NCBI GenBank assembly: GCA_016932955.1
Contig: JAFGBV010000219.1
Coordinates: 1 to 52,953 of the forward strand
Length of the DNA: 52,953 bases
Direction of reading: 5' to 3'
From: Anaerolineales bacterium
GTDB taxonomy: Bacteria > Chloroflexota > Anaerolineae > Anaerolineales > UBA4823
The notes beneath the pieces are model-generated. The model was not told where the DNA came from. It saw only the letters and a list, made by a program, of their open reading frames with translations, and searched no databases. Below, one piece after another: positions 8,747-18,359 of this stretch. Within the stretch, counting starts at the first letter, position 1. Each line of letters starts with the position of its first letter. The position numbers and the translations under genes are program-made.

Positions 8747-11029
8747 TTATGGGGTTGGTGTAACCTCTGCCTCGGGTGTAGGGGTTTCGGTCACTTCAGC
8801 AGTGGGGGTAGCTACTACACCCGGACGTGCTTCCCAAGGGTAGCGCGTCAGGCTATAACCATAATAAATCTCTAGCACGCGGCGGAAGATCGGCGCCGCC
8901 ACCTCAGAGCCCTCACCCCCATACTGCACCACCACCACCACGGCAATATCCGGTTGGTTCTCCCTGCCGGCATCGGTATAGCCTCCAAACCAGGCATGCG
9001 GTTCGCCATAACCAGATTCCGCAGTCCCTGTCTTCCCAGCCACAGGGATATTGGTGCTGGTCACAAAACTATTCAAGCCAAAGCTGCCCGTACGGTAGGC
9101 AGTGCCGCGCGGATTCGTCACCACACTGAACATAGCCTGCTGGATCAGTGCCAGGTTCTCCGGACTGACCGGCAGCGTGCCATTCACTTGCGCACTAAAC
9201 GTGTAACTGGGAGTACCATCTGGGGGCACGATCTGCTCAATCACCGAGGGGCGGTATAGCGTGCCACCATTGCCAACCGCTGCAATGAAGGCTGCCACCT
9301 GCAAGGGAGTTACCTGGGTGGAACCCTGCCCGATCGCCAGGTTGATCGCGTCCACCTGCTCCACCGGGTCCGGGATTACACCAGCTTCTTCACCGATCTC
9401 AATCCCGGTCGGGCTGCCCAGGCCAAAACCGCGCGCCATATCCGAGACCGCCTTCACCATACCGCGGTTGAAAAGATCCAGCCCAATATGCCAAAACCAG
9501 GGGTTGCAGGAGCGCATCAGCCCCTCAGGAAGCGTCAGAATACCGCTGGCTTGCGTGCGCCCGTCTTCCAGGTAATGATCGTAGGTCCAGTCATTAGGTC
9601 GGTGACCGGGGAGCTCTTCGAAGAAATAGCCGCAGTTGTATTCTGATTCTGCCGTAAATACGCCGCTCTCCAATCCTGCAGCCATTGTGATGATCTTGAA
9701 CACCGAGCCCAAGGGATACTGCCCCTGCGCTGCCCGGTTGAGCAACGGCAGATCAGCACTATAAAGATCATTGATCAAATATGAATAATTCAGGTTGGCA
9801 GGCTCGAAGAGATTAGGGTTGTAACCTGGCGAAGAAACCATCGACAGCACTCGCCCGCTGTCACGCTCCAGAACCACAATCGCCCCCAACATTCCCACAC
9901 TGAGGGCGTTGCGTCGCTGTAGCTCTCTCTGCAAATCATAATCAATCGTCGTATATACAGCCTGGGCAGGCTGGGCTTCTCGCTCTGCCAGGATCGTAAG
10001 CACCTTGCCATCTGGACCTACCAGGTAGAGCACTCCCCCACGCTTGCCAGCCAGCGCAGATTCGTAATAATACTCCAGCCCATCTCGCCCCACGCGCTCA
10101 TCCACCCGGTAACCCAGGCGCTGGTAAACCTCAGCCTCCCCCTCCTGGATGTAACTCATGTATCCCACCACATGAGGCGCAATGCCCTCGCCAAAATAGT
10201 AGCGCGTGCGAAACGGCGTGAGCAGCACGCCAGAGTACGCCGTCAGGCTGCCCTGGCGCGGCGCCAACTCATCCGCAGCGATATCGGCAACCGGGATGTA
10301 ATAAGAGCCAAGCGGGCGGTAGGCATCTAACTGCGCCTCGACCTCCGTTGTATCAATATCAGCGATCAAAGCCAACTCACTTAACAATGACCCCTGGCGG
10401 TCTGGATCAACTGCAGCGCTATCCAGCCCAATCGCCACGGCATCCGTTTGTGCCACCAGCGCTCGCCCGTTTCGATCATAGATATTGGCTCGCGCCGGAA
10501 TACGATACTCCATGCTCAGGTAATTCCCCCCTTTCAATTCAGACATGATCAGCGCATCATCCCACTGCACCCGCCATTGCCCATTCTCCAGGCTCAGGTG
10601 CATCGTCATCTCGCTGGTGAAATCTCCCACCAACAGGCTGTGGAAAGTGACCCGGTAGCCTACCTGGGCATTACGCGGGCTGTTGATCAGGGTGGAGAGA
10701 ATCTCATACTCCCACCCATCCAGCGCAGCCACATTCGCAACTTCCCGGTAGCGCTGGGTGAAATCTTCCACTGTGATGGCATCCTGACTGACCGCAGTCA
10801 GGATGGCATACATCGCGGCATAGTCTTCAATCAGCCAGGCATCCAAGTATGCCACTGCCACAGGCTGTGCGTCTGGGGCACTGGTAATCAGCACCTCTGG
10901 CTCTGCCAGGGTGGCAGTTGCAGTGGGAGCTGGTGTGCCGGTGGGCAGAGGCGTACTCTCACTGCATCCCACCAGCAAAGCCGCCAGGATCAAGAGCGCC
11001 AGAATCGTTTTTTTATCCGGTCGTATCAT
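8747..11029 (-). CDS. Class B penicillin-binding protein with MecA-type N-terminal domain, lipoprotein
   Basis: 760 residues. The hydrophobic N-terminus ends in a lipobox (LLVGC, Cys22) and a Thr/Pro-rich linker, so it is probably lipid-anchored rather than held by a plain membrane helix. Residues ~55-165 resemble the NTF2-like MecA_N domain, ~175-345 the PBP dimerisation domain, and ~375-720 the transpeptidase. Catalytic motifs are present: SVFK with Ser442, SCN at 507-509, KTGT from Lys666. The C-terminus is a Thr/Pro-Glu repeat tail. It cross-links peptidoglycan. The gene overlaps maf by 4 bases (ATGA) and is followed by rsgA. Low-affinity beta-lactam binding is known for some MecA_N-containing PBPs; not testable here. 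Confidence 0.92.
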   Translation of the reverse strand: MIRPDKKTILALLILAALLVGCSESTPLPTGTPAPTATATLAEPEVLITSAPDAQPVAVAYLDAWLIEDYAAMYAILTAVSQDAITVEDFTQRYREVANVAALDGWEYEILSTLINSPRNAQVGYRVTFHSLLVGDFTSEMTMHLSLENGQWRVQWDDALIMSELKGGNYLSMEYRIPARANIYDRNGRALVAQTDAVAIGLDSAAVDPDRQGSLLSELALIADIDTTEVEAQLDAYRPLGSYYIPVADIAADELAPRQGSLTAYSGVLLTPFRTRYYFGEGIAPHVVGYMSYIQEGEAEVYQRLGYRVDERVGRDGLEYYYESALAGKRGGVLYLVGPDGKVLTILAEREAQPAQAVYTTIDYDLQRELQRRNALSVGMLGAIVVLERDSGRVLSMVSSPGYNPNLFEPANLNYSYLINDLYSADLPLLNRAAQGQYPLGSVFKIITMAAGLESGVFTAESEYNCGYFFEELPGHRPNDWTYDHYLEDGRTQASGILTLPEGLMRSCNPWFWHIGLDLFNRGMVKAVSDMARGFGLGSPTGIEIGEEAGVIPDPVEQVDAINLAIGQGSTQVTPLQVAAFIAAVGNGGTLYRPSVIEQIVPPDGTPSYTFSAQVNGTLPVSPENLALIQQAMFSVVTNPRGTAYRTGSFGLNSFVTSTNIPVAGKTGTAESGYGEPHAWFGGYTDAGRENQPDIAVVVVVQYGGEGSEVAAPIFRRVLEIYYGYSLTRYPWEARPGVVATPTAEVTETPTPEAEVTPTP

Positions 11030-11748
11030 CTTTTCTCACAATTAGACGTTCGCACACGGTCTTCAGTTCCATTTGCCAGGATATCCTGGAACACAGGGCA
11101 TGTGTATTGGAAAGTCTCCTGGCATGCAAGCGGAAGATCAACAGCCGCCTGCACACCCCATCTGCGTAAGGTGCGCTTCAGGTGGCACAGTGGCAATCCA
11201 ACCACATTGGCGTAGCAACCCTCCAGCCGTTCTACCGGATGAAAGCCAGCATGTTGGATGGCGTATGCACCGGCCTTATCCAGGGGGTCGCCTGTCTGGA
11301 TGTATGCGATCATCTCCTCATCACTGTAATCTCGCATCGGCACATCCGTAACACACAGATCAGTCAGCATCGCCCCATCTCGCAGGCGCATTACTGCCAG
11401 GGCAGTATAAACCTGGTGTGTGCGTTTGCGCAGCCTTGCCAGCATCTGCCTGGCCTCGTCAGGGTCGCGCGGCTTGCCCAGGATCTGATCCCCATCCACC
11501 ACGCTGGTATCCGCCGCCACTACCAGCACATCCTCGCCACGCTCACCCTGCAAGGCTACCCCCGCAGCGATCCGCTCAATAGCCGTGCGCGCCTTGCTTT
11601 GCGCCAGGCGCAGTACATAATCGGCGGCTTGCTCGCCCAACAACACTGTTTCATCGACCTCGGCTGCCGCTACTTCATACAACCACCCTCCCAGGGCTAT
11701 CAACTGCTTGCGCCGCGGCGAATTGGAAGCCAGGATCAGGGAAACCAT
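11026..11748 (-). CDS. maf: Maf family nucleoside triphosphate pyrophosphatase
   Basis: 240 residues from the ATG at 11748; the open frame extends further upstream but that part lacks Maf similarity. The hallmark SNSPRR lies at residues 8-13, followed by ETV (Maf specificity loop), VVAADTSVV and the DKAGAYAIQ segment that ends the core. The C-terminus runs ~35 residues beyond the typical 190-200 core. Maf proteins hydrolyse non-canonical or excess pyrimidine triphosphates and can arrest division. It shares a 94-base divergent gap with xpt and is the promoter-proximal gene of the maf-PBP-rsgA unit. Confidence 0.92.
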   Translation of the reverse strand: MVSLILASNSPRRKQLIALGGWLYEVAAAEVDETVLLGEQAADYVLRLAQSKARTAIERIAAGVALQGERGEDVLVVAADTSVVDGDQILGKPRDPDEARQMLARLRKRTHQVYTALAVMRLRDGAMLTDLCVTDVPMRDYSDEEMIAYIQTGDPLDKAGAYAIQHAGFHPVERLEGCYANVVGLPLCHLKRTLRRWGVQAAVDLPLACQETFQYTCPVFQDILANGTEDRVRTSNCEKR

Positions 11749-11842
11749 GCGCCGGATTCTAACACACTCCATCGGCCTCTGGTTGTTTCCTTCAAGGCGC
11801 AGTAAAATGTGTAGACAACCTGCATCGAGGAGAAATAGCATC

Positions 11843-12430
11843 ATGTTAGCCTTACAAGAACGCATCCTGCGCGATGGCAAGAACCTGGGTAATGGCATCC
11901 TGAAAGTAGATGGGTTTATCAACCACCAGGTTGACCCCTCGCTGATGGCCTCCTGTGGCATCGAGTTGGCCAATCGTTTCCGAAACGTAGGAGCAACAAA
12001 AGTGCTCACCGCTGAGATCTCAGGCATTGCCCCTGCCCTCACCACTGCCATGCACCTGAACCTGCCCGTTGTCTATGCTCGAAAACACAAGCCGATCACC
12101 ATGCCCGACCAGGTTTTTCTCACCCTCAGCCCATCTCATACCAAAGGGCGCATGGTTGAGTTGATCATCTCCCCCGAATACCTGGCCAACGGCGAACGTG
12201 TGCTGATCATCGATGATTTTCTCGCCACTGGCGCAACCATCCTGGGTCTGGTGCGCCTCGCCCAGACCGCCGGGGCAACGATTGTCGGGATCGGTGCATT
12301 GATCGAAAAAACCTTCGAGGGCGGGCGGAAGGCGCTTGCCCACCTGGGTGTGCCCATCGAATCGCTTGCGCGCATCGTCTCAATGGAAGAGGAGCGCATC
12401 ACCTTTGCAGAAGAAGCAGACAAGCCCTGA
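11843..12430 (+). CDS. xpt: Xanthine phosphoribosyltransferase
   Basis: 195 residues; the ATG at 11843 is preceded by GAGGAG at 11827-11832, and the length matches the family. The PRPP-binding loop VLIIDDFLATGAT lies at 120-132, and the basic YARKHKP segment at 78-84 is typical of Xpt. It converts xanthine plus PRPP to XMP, which GuaA, encoded 24 bases downstream, aminates to GMP: the pair is a complete xanthine-to-GMP salvage route. The upstream gap is too short for a purine riboswitch. Confidence 0.95.
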   Translation: MLALQERILRDGKNLGNGILKVDGFINHQVDPSLMASCGIELANRFRNVGATKVLTAEISGIAPALTTAMHLNLPVVYARKHKPITMPDQVFLTLSPSHTKGRMVELIISPEYLANGERVLIIDDFLATGATILGLVRLAQTAGATIVGIGALIEKTFEGGRKALAHLGVPIESLARIVSMEEERITFAEEADKP

Positions 12431-12454
12431 CCAGCGCATCACCCTGCCCACCTG

Positions 12455-14014
12455 ATGACCGACTCAATCGCCATCCTCGACTTTGGCTCACAATATGCCC
12501 AGCTCATTGCACGGCGGGTGCGCGAAGCACATGTGTATTGCGAGCTATTCCCCTGGAACACCCCCGCCGAAACAGTGCTTGCCTTACATCCTAAAGGCTT
12601 TATCCTATCTGGAGGGCCAGCTTCTATTTACGAAGCAGGTGCACCCCAGGTGCCTGATTATATTCTCTCCAGCGGGAAGCCCGTTCTGGGCATCTGTTAT
12701 GGGATGCAGGCCCTCACCCACGCCCTGGGTGGGCTGGTAGCTCCCTCCACTGAGCGCGAATATGGGCCTGCGCAGCTAGAGGTATCCCAGCCCAATGCCT
12801 TGCTCCTCGCAGGGCAGCAGCGGGTATGGATGTCGCATGGCGACCGCATCGAGCAGCCCCCTGAGGGCTTCCAGCCACTGGCGTACAGCGATAACTCCCC
12901 CATTGCCGCCATGGGCGACCCGCAACGTAGCTATTATGGTCTCCAATTCCATCCCGAAGTCCGCCATACACCTGCCGGAGCCGAAATCCTGCGCCGCTTT
13001 GTAATGGATGTTTGCGGGTGCCAAGCTGATTGGAATGCTGCTTCGATCATCAACGAAAGCATCACCCGCATTCGCCATCAAGTTGGAGAGCAGCGCGTCC
13101 TCTCAGCCGTCAGCGGCGGGGTGGATTCCAGTGTTGCCACAGCGCTTGTCCACCGTGCCATCGGAGATCAACTCGCAGCAGTGTTTGTCGATACCGGCAT
13201 GCTGCGCCAGGGAGAGGCAGCCCAGGTGGTGGGCGTATTCCAGAAAACCCTGGGCGTGGAACTGATCGCTGTGGATGCTGCGGCGGATTTCATTACCGCA
13301 CTGCAGGGCGTTTCCGATCCAGAACAGAAGCGGCGCATTATCGGCGAAAAATTTATCCGTATCTTCGAAGACCAGGCGCGTCATCTGGGAATGCCCCCCT
13401 TCCTTGTACAAGGCACGATTTACCCCGATGTGGTGGAATCAAGCGCTCCCGACCGGGCGCAGGCGGCGCGGATCAAGACCCACCATAATGTCGGCGGCCT
13501 GCCGGAAGACATGCTCTTTGCCCTGCTTGAGCCCCTGCGCTACCTGTTCAAGGATGAGGTGCGTGCAGTAGGAGAGGCCCTGGGACTGCCTCACGACCTG
13601 GTCTGGCGCCAGCCCTTCCCTGGGCCAGGGCTGGCGGTGCGCTGCCTGGGCGAGATCACCGCCGAGCGCCTACAGCGCCTGCGAGCTGTGGATGCCATCT
13701 TCACCAGTGAGCTATCCGCGGCTGGCCTGCTGCGCATGGGTGAAGAGCAACAAACCGCATCAGGAACCGCCCAGGCTTTTGCTGTTCTGCTACCAGTGCG
13801 CTCCGTAGGTGTGATGGGCGACAGCCGCACCTACCAGGAGACGGTAGCGCTGCGGGCGGTGACCACGGAAGATTTCATGACTGCCGATTGGGCGCGCCTG
13901 CCATACGATTTGCTGGCGCAGATCTCCAACCGCATTGTCAACCAGGTGCCCGGCGTTAACCGGGTTGTGTACGATATCACCAGCAAGCCACCTGCCACGA
14001 TTGAATGGGAATGA
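12455..14014 (+). CDS. guaA: GMP synthase (glutamine-hydrolysing)
   Basis: 519 residues. The N-terminal class-I glutaminase has the triad Cys81 (GICYGMQ), His166 and Glu168 (FHPE). The ATP-pyrophosphatase P-loop SGGVDSS is at 220-226, and the C-terminal dimerisation domain ends in the invariant PPATIEWE. It makes GMP from XMP, glutamine and ATP in the cytosol. There is no good ribosome-binding site before the ATG, so translation may be coupled to xpt, which stops 24 bases upstream. Confidence 0.97.
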   Translation: MTDSIAILDFGSQYAQLIARRVREAHVYCELFPWNTPAETVLALHPKGFILSGGPASIYEAGAPQVPDYILSSGKPVLGICYGMQALTHALGGLVAPSTEREYGPAQLEVSQPNALLLAGQQRVWMSHGDRIEQPPEGFQPLAYSDNSPIAAMGDPQRSYYGLQFHPEVRHTPAGAEILRRFVMDVCGCQADWNAASIINESITRIRHQVGEQRVLSAVSGGVDSSVATALVHRAIGDQLAAVFVDTGMLRQGEAAQVVGVFQKTLGVELIAVDAAADFITALQGVSDPEQKRRIIGEKFIRIFEDQARHLGMPPFLVQGTIYPDVVESSAPDRAQAARIKTHHNVGGLPEDMLFALLEPLRYLFKDEVRAVGEALGLPHDLVWRQPFPGPGLAVRCLGEITAERLQRLRAVDAIFTSELSAAGLLRMGEEQQTASGTAQAFAVLLPVRSVGVMGDSRTYQETVALRAVTTEDFMTADWARLPYDLLAQISNRIVNQVPGVNRVVYDITSKPPATIEWE

Positions 14015-14114
14015 GCCATCCCAATTTTGTTCATCAAAGGGAGTAAAAGACTGTATTCAACATCAGACGGATAAAATACATCCAAATCTTACTCGCTACC
14101 TTACTTTTTAAGGA

Positions 14115-14120
14115 TATAAT
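14115..14120 (+). promoter_or_regulatory. -10 element of the small-protein / DUF4332 unit
   Basis: A perfect TATAAT lies 59 bases before the next start codon in the 164-base gap after guaA. No good -35 hexamer is seen at 16-18 bases, so the promoter may need an activator. Confidence 0.4.
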
Positions 14121-14178
14121 AAAGGCAGGCAAGTTTACATATTAATTTTGTTTCCAAGGAATTTAGGAGGTCACTCAC

Positions 14179-14382
14179 ATGGACGAATTAATCAAACTGG
14201 TGGCAAAGAAAACTGGGCTGCCAGAAGCTAAGGCGAAAATCGCCGTCGAAACCGTATTGAATTTCATTAAGGAGAAACTACCCGAGCCGCTTGGTAGCCA
14301 GATTGATAATCTGCTAGGCGGTGGTGATCTGCCCACTGACCTGCTACAAGGTTTGGGTGGTCTATTCGGCGGGAAGAAATAA
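14179..14382 (+). CDS. Small conserved-type protein, 67 residues
   Basis: A strong AGGAGG (14165-14170) sits 8 bases before the ATG. Residues 1-45 are amphipathic helices (DELIKLVAKKTG, AVETVLNFIKEKLPEPL); the rest is Gly/Leu-rich (GGGDLP, GLGGLFGGKK). The pattern recalls small DUF2267/DUF2780-like proteins but I cannot assign it firmly. No signal or membrane segment. It lies 30 bases ahead of a DUF4332 gene, probably in one transcript. Function unknown. Confidence 0.7.
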   Translation: MDELIKLVAKKTGLPEAKAKIAVETVLNFIKEKLPEPLGSQIDNLLGGGDLPTDLLQGLGGLFGGKK

Positions 14383-14412
14383 TACATTTCTGAAATTCGG
14401 GAGGATTATAGA

Positions 14413-14817
14413 ATGGCAAAACTTGTGGAAGTTGAAGGCATTGGCGAGAAATTCGCCGCAAAGCTCAAGGCTGCTGGCATAGCCACGACCGCTGTCCTGC
14501 TTGAGAAAGGCGCAACCCCCAAGGGGCGCAAGGAGATCGCAGAGAAGTCGGGCATCAGCGATGGCCTGATCCTGCAATGGGTCAACCATGTTGATCTGTT
14601 CCGCATCAAGGGCGTCGGATCTGAATATTCAGATCTGCTCGAAGCAGCCGGGGTGGATACCGTTCCAGAACTGGCACAGCGCAAGGCTGAAAACCTGTTT
14701 GAAAAGATGACCGCCGTCAACGCTGAAAAGAAGCTGGTGCGCCGGCTGCCGCTCAAGCCACAGGTGGCAAACTGGATTGAACAAGCCAAGTTGCTGCCGC
14801 GTGTAATCCAGTACTAG
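14413..14817 (+). CDS. DUF4332 protein with helix-hairpin-helix-like repeats
   Basis: 134 residues. Two helix-hairpin-helix-type motifs are visible: VEGIGEKFAAKLKAAGI near residues 7-23 and IKGVGSEYSDLLEAAGV near 63-80, each with the G-x-G turn typical of non-specific DNA backbone contact. This matches the DUF4332 layout. RBS GGAGG at 14400-14404. It is followed by a strong terminator and then ssb, so a nucleic-acid role is plausible, but no activity can be read off the sequence. Confidence 0.82.
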   Translation: MAKLVEVEGIGEKFAAKLKAAGIATTAVLLEKGATPKGRKEIAEKSGISDGLILQWVNHVDLFRIKGVGSEYSDLLEAAGVDTVPELAQRKAENLFEKMTAVNAEKKLVRRLPLKPQVANWIEQAKLLPRVIQY

Positions 14818-14826
14818 TTGCTCTGA

Positions 14827-14860
14827 TGATCCGTTCTCATCATGAGAGCGGATCATTTTT
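14827..14860 (+). terminator. Intrinsic terminator directly before the ssb ribosome-binding site
   Basis: Stem TGATCCGTTCTC (14827-14838) with GAGAGCGGATCA (14844-14855), 5-base loop, then TTTTT. It ends 11 bases before the GGAGG of ssb, leaving no room for a separate ssb promoter. Confidence 0.85.
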
Positions 14861-14881
14861 AATCGATTATTGGAGGTCCCT

Positions 14882-15247
14882 ATGCCGGCGTTAAACCGCG
14901 TGCAACTGATTGGCAACCTGGGGAAAGATCCTGAAGTTCGCTTCACCCCCACTGGGAAAAAAGTCACCCTCTTCAGCCTAGCAGTCAACCGTCGCTGGAA
15001 AAGCGGCAGCGAGATGAAGGAAGTCACAGACTGGTTCAATGTTGAAGCCTGGGGACGTTTGGGGGAGATTTGCTTGGAATATTTACATAAGGGCAGCCTC
15101 GTTTTCATCGATGGGCGTCTAAAAACAGATCGCTACGAGCACGAAGGGGAATACCGCTATTTCACCAAAGTCATTGCCCAACAGATGCAAATGCTTGACC
15201 GCAAAGCGGAGGAAGAGCCGCCTCTGGAAGAAGAAGAGTTTGAGTAA
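14882..15247 (+). CDS. ssb: Single-stranded DNA-binding protein
   Basis: 121 residues from the ATG at 14882, preceded by GGAGG at 14872-14876 (an upstream in-frame TTG would leave no room for an RBS). OB-fold at residues 1-108 with the typical RVQLIGNLGKDPEVR start, WFNVEAWG and FIDGRLKTDRYE. The linker is short and the tail is acidic (PPLEEEEFE) but lacks the usual terminal DDDIPF, so partner docking may differ. It coats single-stranded DNA during replication and repair. rpsF/rpsR are not adjacent, unlike the common arrangement. Confidence 0.94.
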   Translation: MPALNRVQLIGNLGKDPEVRFTPTGKKVTLFSLAVNRRWKSGSEMKEVTDWFNVEAWGRLGEICLEYLHKGSLVFIDGRLKTDRYEHEGEYRYFTKVIAQQMQMLDRKAEEEPPLEEEEFE

Positions 15248-15306
15248 GTCCACTTCACTCTGCCAGGTCCGCGGCGTAATCCTGGCCGCCTCGTAATAGA
15301 ATATTA

Positions 15307-15346
15307 AACAAGCGGTGGTTGCATCGACTGCAGGCCACCGCTTGTT
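15307..15346. terminator. Bidirectional hairpin between convergent ssb and pepF
   Basis: A perfect 12-bp inverted repeat, AACAAGCGGTGG (15307-15318) with CCACCGCTTGTT (15335-15346), lies between two convergent genes. Only short T-rich runs follow on either side. Confidence 0.7.
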
Positions 15347-15364
15347 CTATCCCTCAATATTTGC

Positions 15365-17140
15365 TTACCCAACCGGGATTTTTTCCAACTGATCCACCAG
15401 GTTGTTTACCACATCGAACCCACCCTGCCAGAACGCCGCACTGCGCATGTCAATACCCGCCGTGGAGAGTATGCGTTCCGGCGAGTCCGAGCCGCCGGCA
15501 GAGAGAATCTTCAAATAACGCGGCTTGAAGGCTTCCCCTTCAGCCTTGTACTGCTGGTAAAGCGAGAGTACCAGCAACTGACCAAATGAATAGGCATACA
15601 CATAAAAAGGCACATCATAGAAGTGCGGGATTGATACCCACTCCCAGCGGAACTCATCACTCACTTCCAGCGCATCCTGGAACTGCTCCTGCAGGTTCTC
15701 CAGGTACGCCTGGCTGAGTTCATCCACAGTCGCCCCCTGGGCGATCATATCATGCGCCTTCCGTTCGAACATGGCGAAAAAGATCTGGCGCTGGATCGTA
15801 GCATAAGCATCATCCACCTGGCGGAAGAGGAGATCGCGGCGTACGCTTTCATCGCTCTCCGTTTCCAGGATTCGGTCGATAAGCATCATTTCCCCAAAAG
15901 TAGATGCCGTCTCGGCAAGTGGCAGGCAAGAGTGGAAGGTGAACAGGCTGTGGTCTGAAGCCAGCATTGCATGAATGGCATGACCCAGCTCATGCGCCAG
16001 GGTTGCCACATCGTCGGGGCGACCCTGATAATTGACATGCACCCAGGGCGTCATCTTTGGCCCCACCGATGCGCAAAAAGCCCCGCCGCGTTTGCCCTTG
16101 CGCACTTCGCTGTCGAGATGGTTCTGATCGAAAACGCGCTGCGTCAATTCAGCCAGGCGTGGATCGAAACGATCAAAAGCGTCCAGCACCATCTGCGATG
16201 CTTCTTCGAACGAATACGTTTTATCTGCTTGCACCACCGGCGCATACAGATCGTATCGGCGCAGGCGCGGCATGCCCAGCCAGCGGGATTTCAAGCGGAA
16301 AAAGCGCTGGAAAACATGCACATTTTTACGCGCCACATCCATCAGCGTGTCGATCACCTGATCTGGAATGTCATTGATCAGGTTGCGCGCAGAAATGGGT
16401 GCGGTAAAGTTGCGCAGCTCAACCTGCTCGCTTCGCCAATCATTGACCACCGTTTGGTACATCTGCCCCAGGATCGGGCCATCATCGCCATACACTTTGT
16501 ACAATTCCTGATAAGCCTGTGCCCTCAGGTCGGGATCGTTCATGCGCACATAAGACATCAGCTCGCCGCGGGTAAGCTCTTTTACCTCTCCATCCACTGT
16601 AAGCTTGAAAACGTAGCGATTGGTGATCGAGCTGTACAAGTTGCGCAGCGCCTGGATGCCGGTCACATCCTTGATGTTAATGATCTTCTCCTCTGCTTCC
16701 GAAAGCGTATGCGGCTTGAAATGGCGCATTTCTTCCAGCCAGTAACGGTAATCGCCCGCTATTGCCATCAGGCGCTCAGCATTGCCCTCATCCAGTTCTT
16801 TCCACCACAGCTCAAAGAACAGCACCCGGTTTTGGAGCTTCGCCAGCCGTCCCATAATGGTGCCTTGAAAGGCCTGGATCGCTTGATCCTGGGTATTGGC
16901 AGAGAACGCCAGCCCAGAATAGGAAGCAATCCGCTGCCCCAATTCCTGGATCGCTTCCAGCATTGCCACCACCTTTAGAAAGGCTTCTGCGCTGATATCT
17001 GCTTTCAGCTTTGGGCGCACGCCTTCGAACGCGCTTACCTTTTCGTCGATTTGTGCAAAAGCAGCCCGCATCTCGGGACTGTCATGCGATGGAAACAGAT
17101 CACCTAACGACCACGCTGATTGGGCATAAACCTTTGTCAT
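15365..17140 (-). CDS. pepF: Oligoendopeptidase F, M3 family metallopeptidase
   Basis: 591 residues from the ATG at 17140, chosen because GAGGAG lies 6-11 bases upstream; a longer frame begins at 17182 without an RBS. The zinc-binding HELGH motif is at 383-387, with the third ligand Glu expected ~25 residues on (FGEMMLID region). The N-terminal PepF domain spans about 110-180. Cytosolic enzyme that trims oligopeptides of about 6-20 residues, which fits with the peptide-type transporters earlier in the window. Monocistronic between ssb (convergent) and ychF. Confidence 0.93.
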   Translation of the reverse strand: MTKVYAQSAWSLGDLFPSHDSPEMRAAFAQIDEKVSAFEGVRPKLKADISAEAFLKVVAMLEAIQELGQRIASYSGLAFSANTQDQAIQAFQGTIMGRLAKLQNRVLFFELWWKELDEGNAERLMAIAGDYRYWLEEMRHFKPHTLSEAEEKIINIKDVTGIQALRNLYSSITNRYVFKLTVDGEVKELTRGELMSYVRMNDPDLRAQAYQELYKVYGDDGPILGQMYQTVVNDWRSEQVELRNFTAPISARNLINDIPDQVIDTLMDVARKNVHVFQRFFRLKSRWLGMPRLRRYDLYAPVVQADKTYSFEEASQMVLDAFDRFDPRLAELTQRVFDQNHLDSEVRKGKRGGAFCASVGPKMTPWVHVNYQGRPDDVATLAHELGHAIHAMLASDHSLFTFHSCLPLAETASTFGEMMLIDRILETESDESVRRDLLFRQVDDAYATIQRQIFFAMFERKAHDMIAQGATVDELSQAYLENLQEQFQDALEVSDEFRWEWVSIPHFYDVPFYVYAYSFGQLLVLSLYQQYKAEGEAFKPRYLKILSAGGSDSPERILSTAGIDMRSAAFWQGGFDVVNNLVDQLEKIPVG

Positions 17141-17238
17141 TTTTCTCCTCATATGGAAGTGCAAACTAAAAACAGACTCCACAGTTGTATCAGATCTTCA
17201 TCGACCGAACAGAAATTGCCAACCGCAACGAGTAGTAA

Positions 17239-18303
17239 TTATACATTAAAACGGATGTGGACAATCTCCCCATCCTGCACAATATACTCTTTCCCCTCCA
17301 GCCGCAAGCGACCTTTCGCCTTGGCTTCGTTCAGCCCGCCTAATGCCAGCAGTTCATCTTGCGGAATAACCTCAGCACGGATGAACCCTTTTTGCAGATC
17401 GGTATGGATCTCACCTGCCGCCTCATAGGCGCTAGCCCCGTGCGGCAGGGTCCAGGCGCGCACTTCATCCGGCCCAACAGTGAAGAAGGAGATCAACCCT
17501 AGCAAATCATACGACATGCGGATTACCCGGTTGAGACCTAATTCCTGGATACCATATTCGGTCATGAAGATTTCCGCATCCTCCGGCGGAAGTTGGGCAA
17601 GCTCCATCTCCAGCTTTCCCTGTAATCCAGCCAGACGGCAATGTGCAGAAGGCGCTGCCAGGGCAGGCATCTCCTGCCCCTCACCCAGATTCAGCAATAC
17701 CAGCATCGGCTTGCGGGTCAAGAAGCCAAAGCCCGCCAGCATTTTCTCTTCTTCTCCAGAAATCTCCACCTGGCGCAGAGGCAGATCTTGAGAAAGGGCC
17801 TCTTTGAAGCGCTGAAATAACCCCTCCTCGCGCTCAATCACCACCCGCTCTCGCCCGCCCCCTTTTTTACGCTCCTCGGCCAGACGTTCCAGTTTGCGTT
17901 CCACCGCAATCAGATCGTTGATCAGCAACTCGCTATCCATCGTGGCGATGTCACGGCGTGGAACCACGCTGCCAGCGGGGTGCGGCACCATTTCGCTCTC
18001 AAAGCAGCGCACCACATGCAGCAAACCATCCATCTGCGTCAATTGGTTGAGCAGTTGACCAGAAATGGCACCTTTGCTGCCTTCCAGCCCGGCAATGTCA
18101 GCATAGGTAACCTTGGCATACACCGTCTTCTTAGGTTTGAACATCGCCGAGAGGTGCTCCACGCGCATATCAGGCACATCCACCACACCCGTATGCACGT
18201 CAAAACGTCCCGCACTGGTGGTCAGCGGCTGGTTGCCGCGCGTCAGCGCATTGAATATCGTCGTTTTTCCCGCTTGGGGTAAGCCTATAATTCCCAGTCT
18301 CAT
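17239..18303 (-). CDS. ychF: YchF, Obg-family ATPase (OLA1 type)
   Basis: 354 residues. G1 loop GLPQAGKTT at 7-15 (family norm is NVGKST), and the non-canonical G4 with NLGE near 213-216 that gives the family its ATP preference. A coiled-coil insert with basic stretches (ERLAEERKKGGGRERV, ~140-160) and a C-terminal TGS domain (~265-350, FFTVGPDEVRAWT, IHTDLQKGFIRAEV) follow. YchF binds ribosomes and is linked to stress responses. The MITE-like element lies about 100 bases upstream, beyond a -10-like TATAAT at 18365-18360. Confidence 0.95.
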   Translation of the reverse strand: MRLGIIGLPQAGKTTIFNALTRGNQPLTTSAGRFDVHTGVVDVPDMRVEHLSAMFKPKKTVYAKVTYADIAGLEGSKGAISGQLLNQLTQMDGLLHVVRCFESEMVPHPAGSVVPRRDIATMDSELLINDLIAVERKLERLAEERKKGGGRERVVIEREEGLFQRFKEALSQDLPLRQVEISGEEEKMLAGFGFLTRKPMLVLLNLGEGQEMPALAAPSAHCRLAGLQGKLEMELAQLPPEDAEIFMTEYGIQELGLNRVIRMSYDLLGLISFFTVGPDEVRAWTLPHGASAYEAAGEIHTDLQKGFIRAEVIPQDELLALGGLNEAKAKGRLRLEGKEYIVQDGEIVHIRFNV

Positions 18304-18359
18304 CGCTGTATCCTCGATCTACACCCAGAAAGGGCAATGTATCTTTATCTACACCGGCG

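Noticed and set aside
11749..11842. Possible purine riboswitch before xpt
   Set aside because: Only 94 bases separate the divergent starts and the conserved aptamer core is absent.
11749..12051. Upstream extension of the Maf frame
   Set aside because: It runs through the xpt gene on the other strand, lacks Maf similarity and has no RBS; the ATG at 11748 gives the family start.
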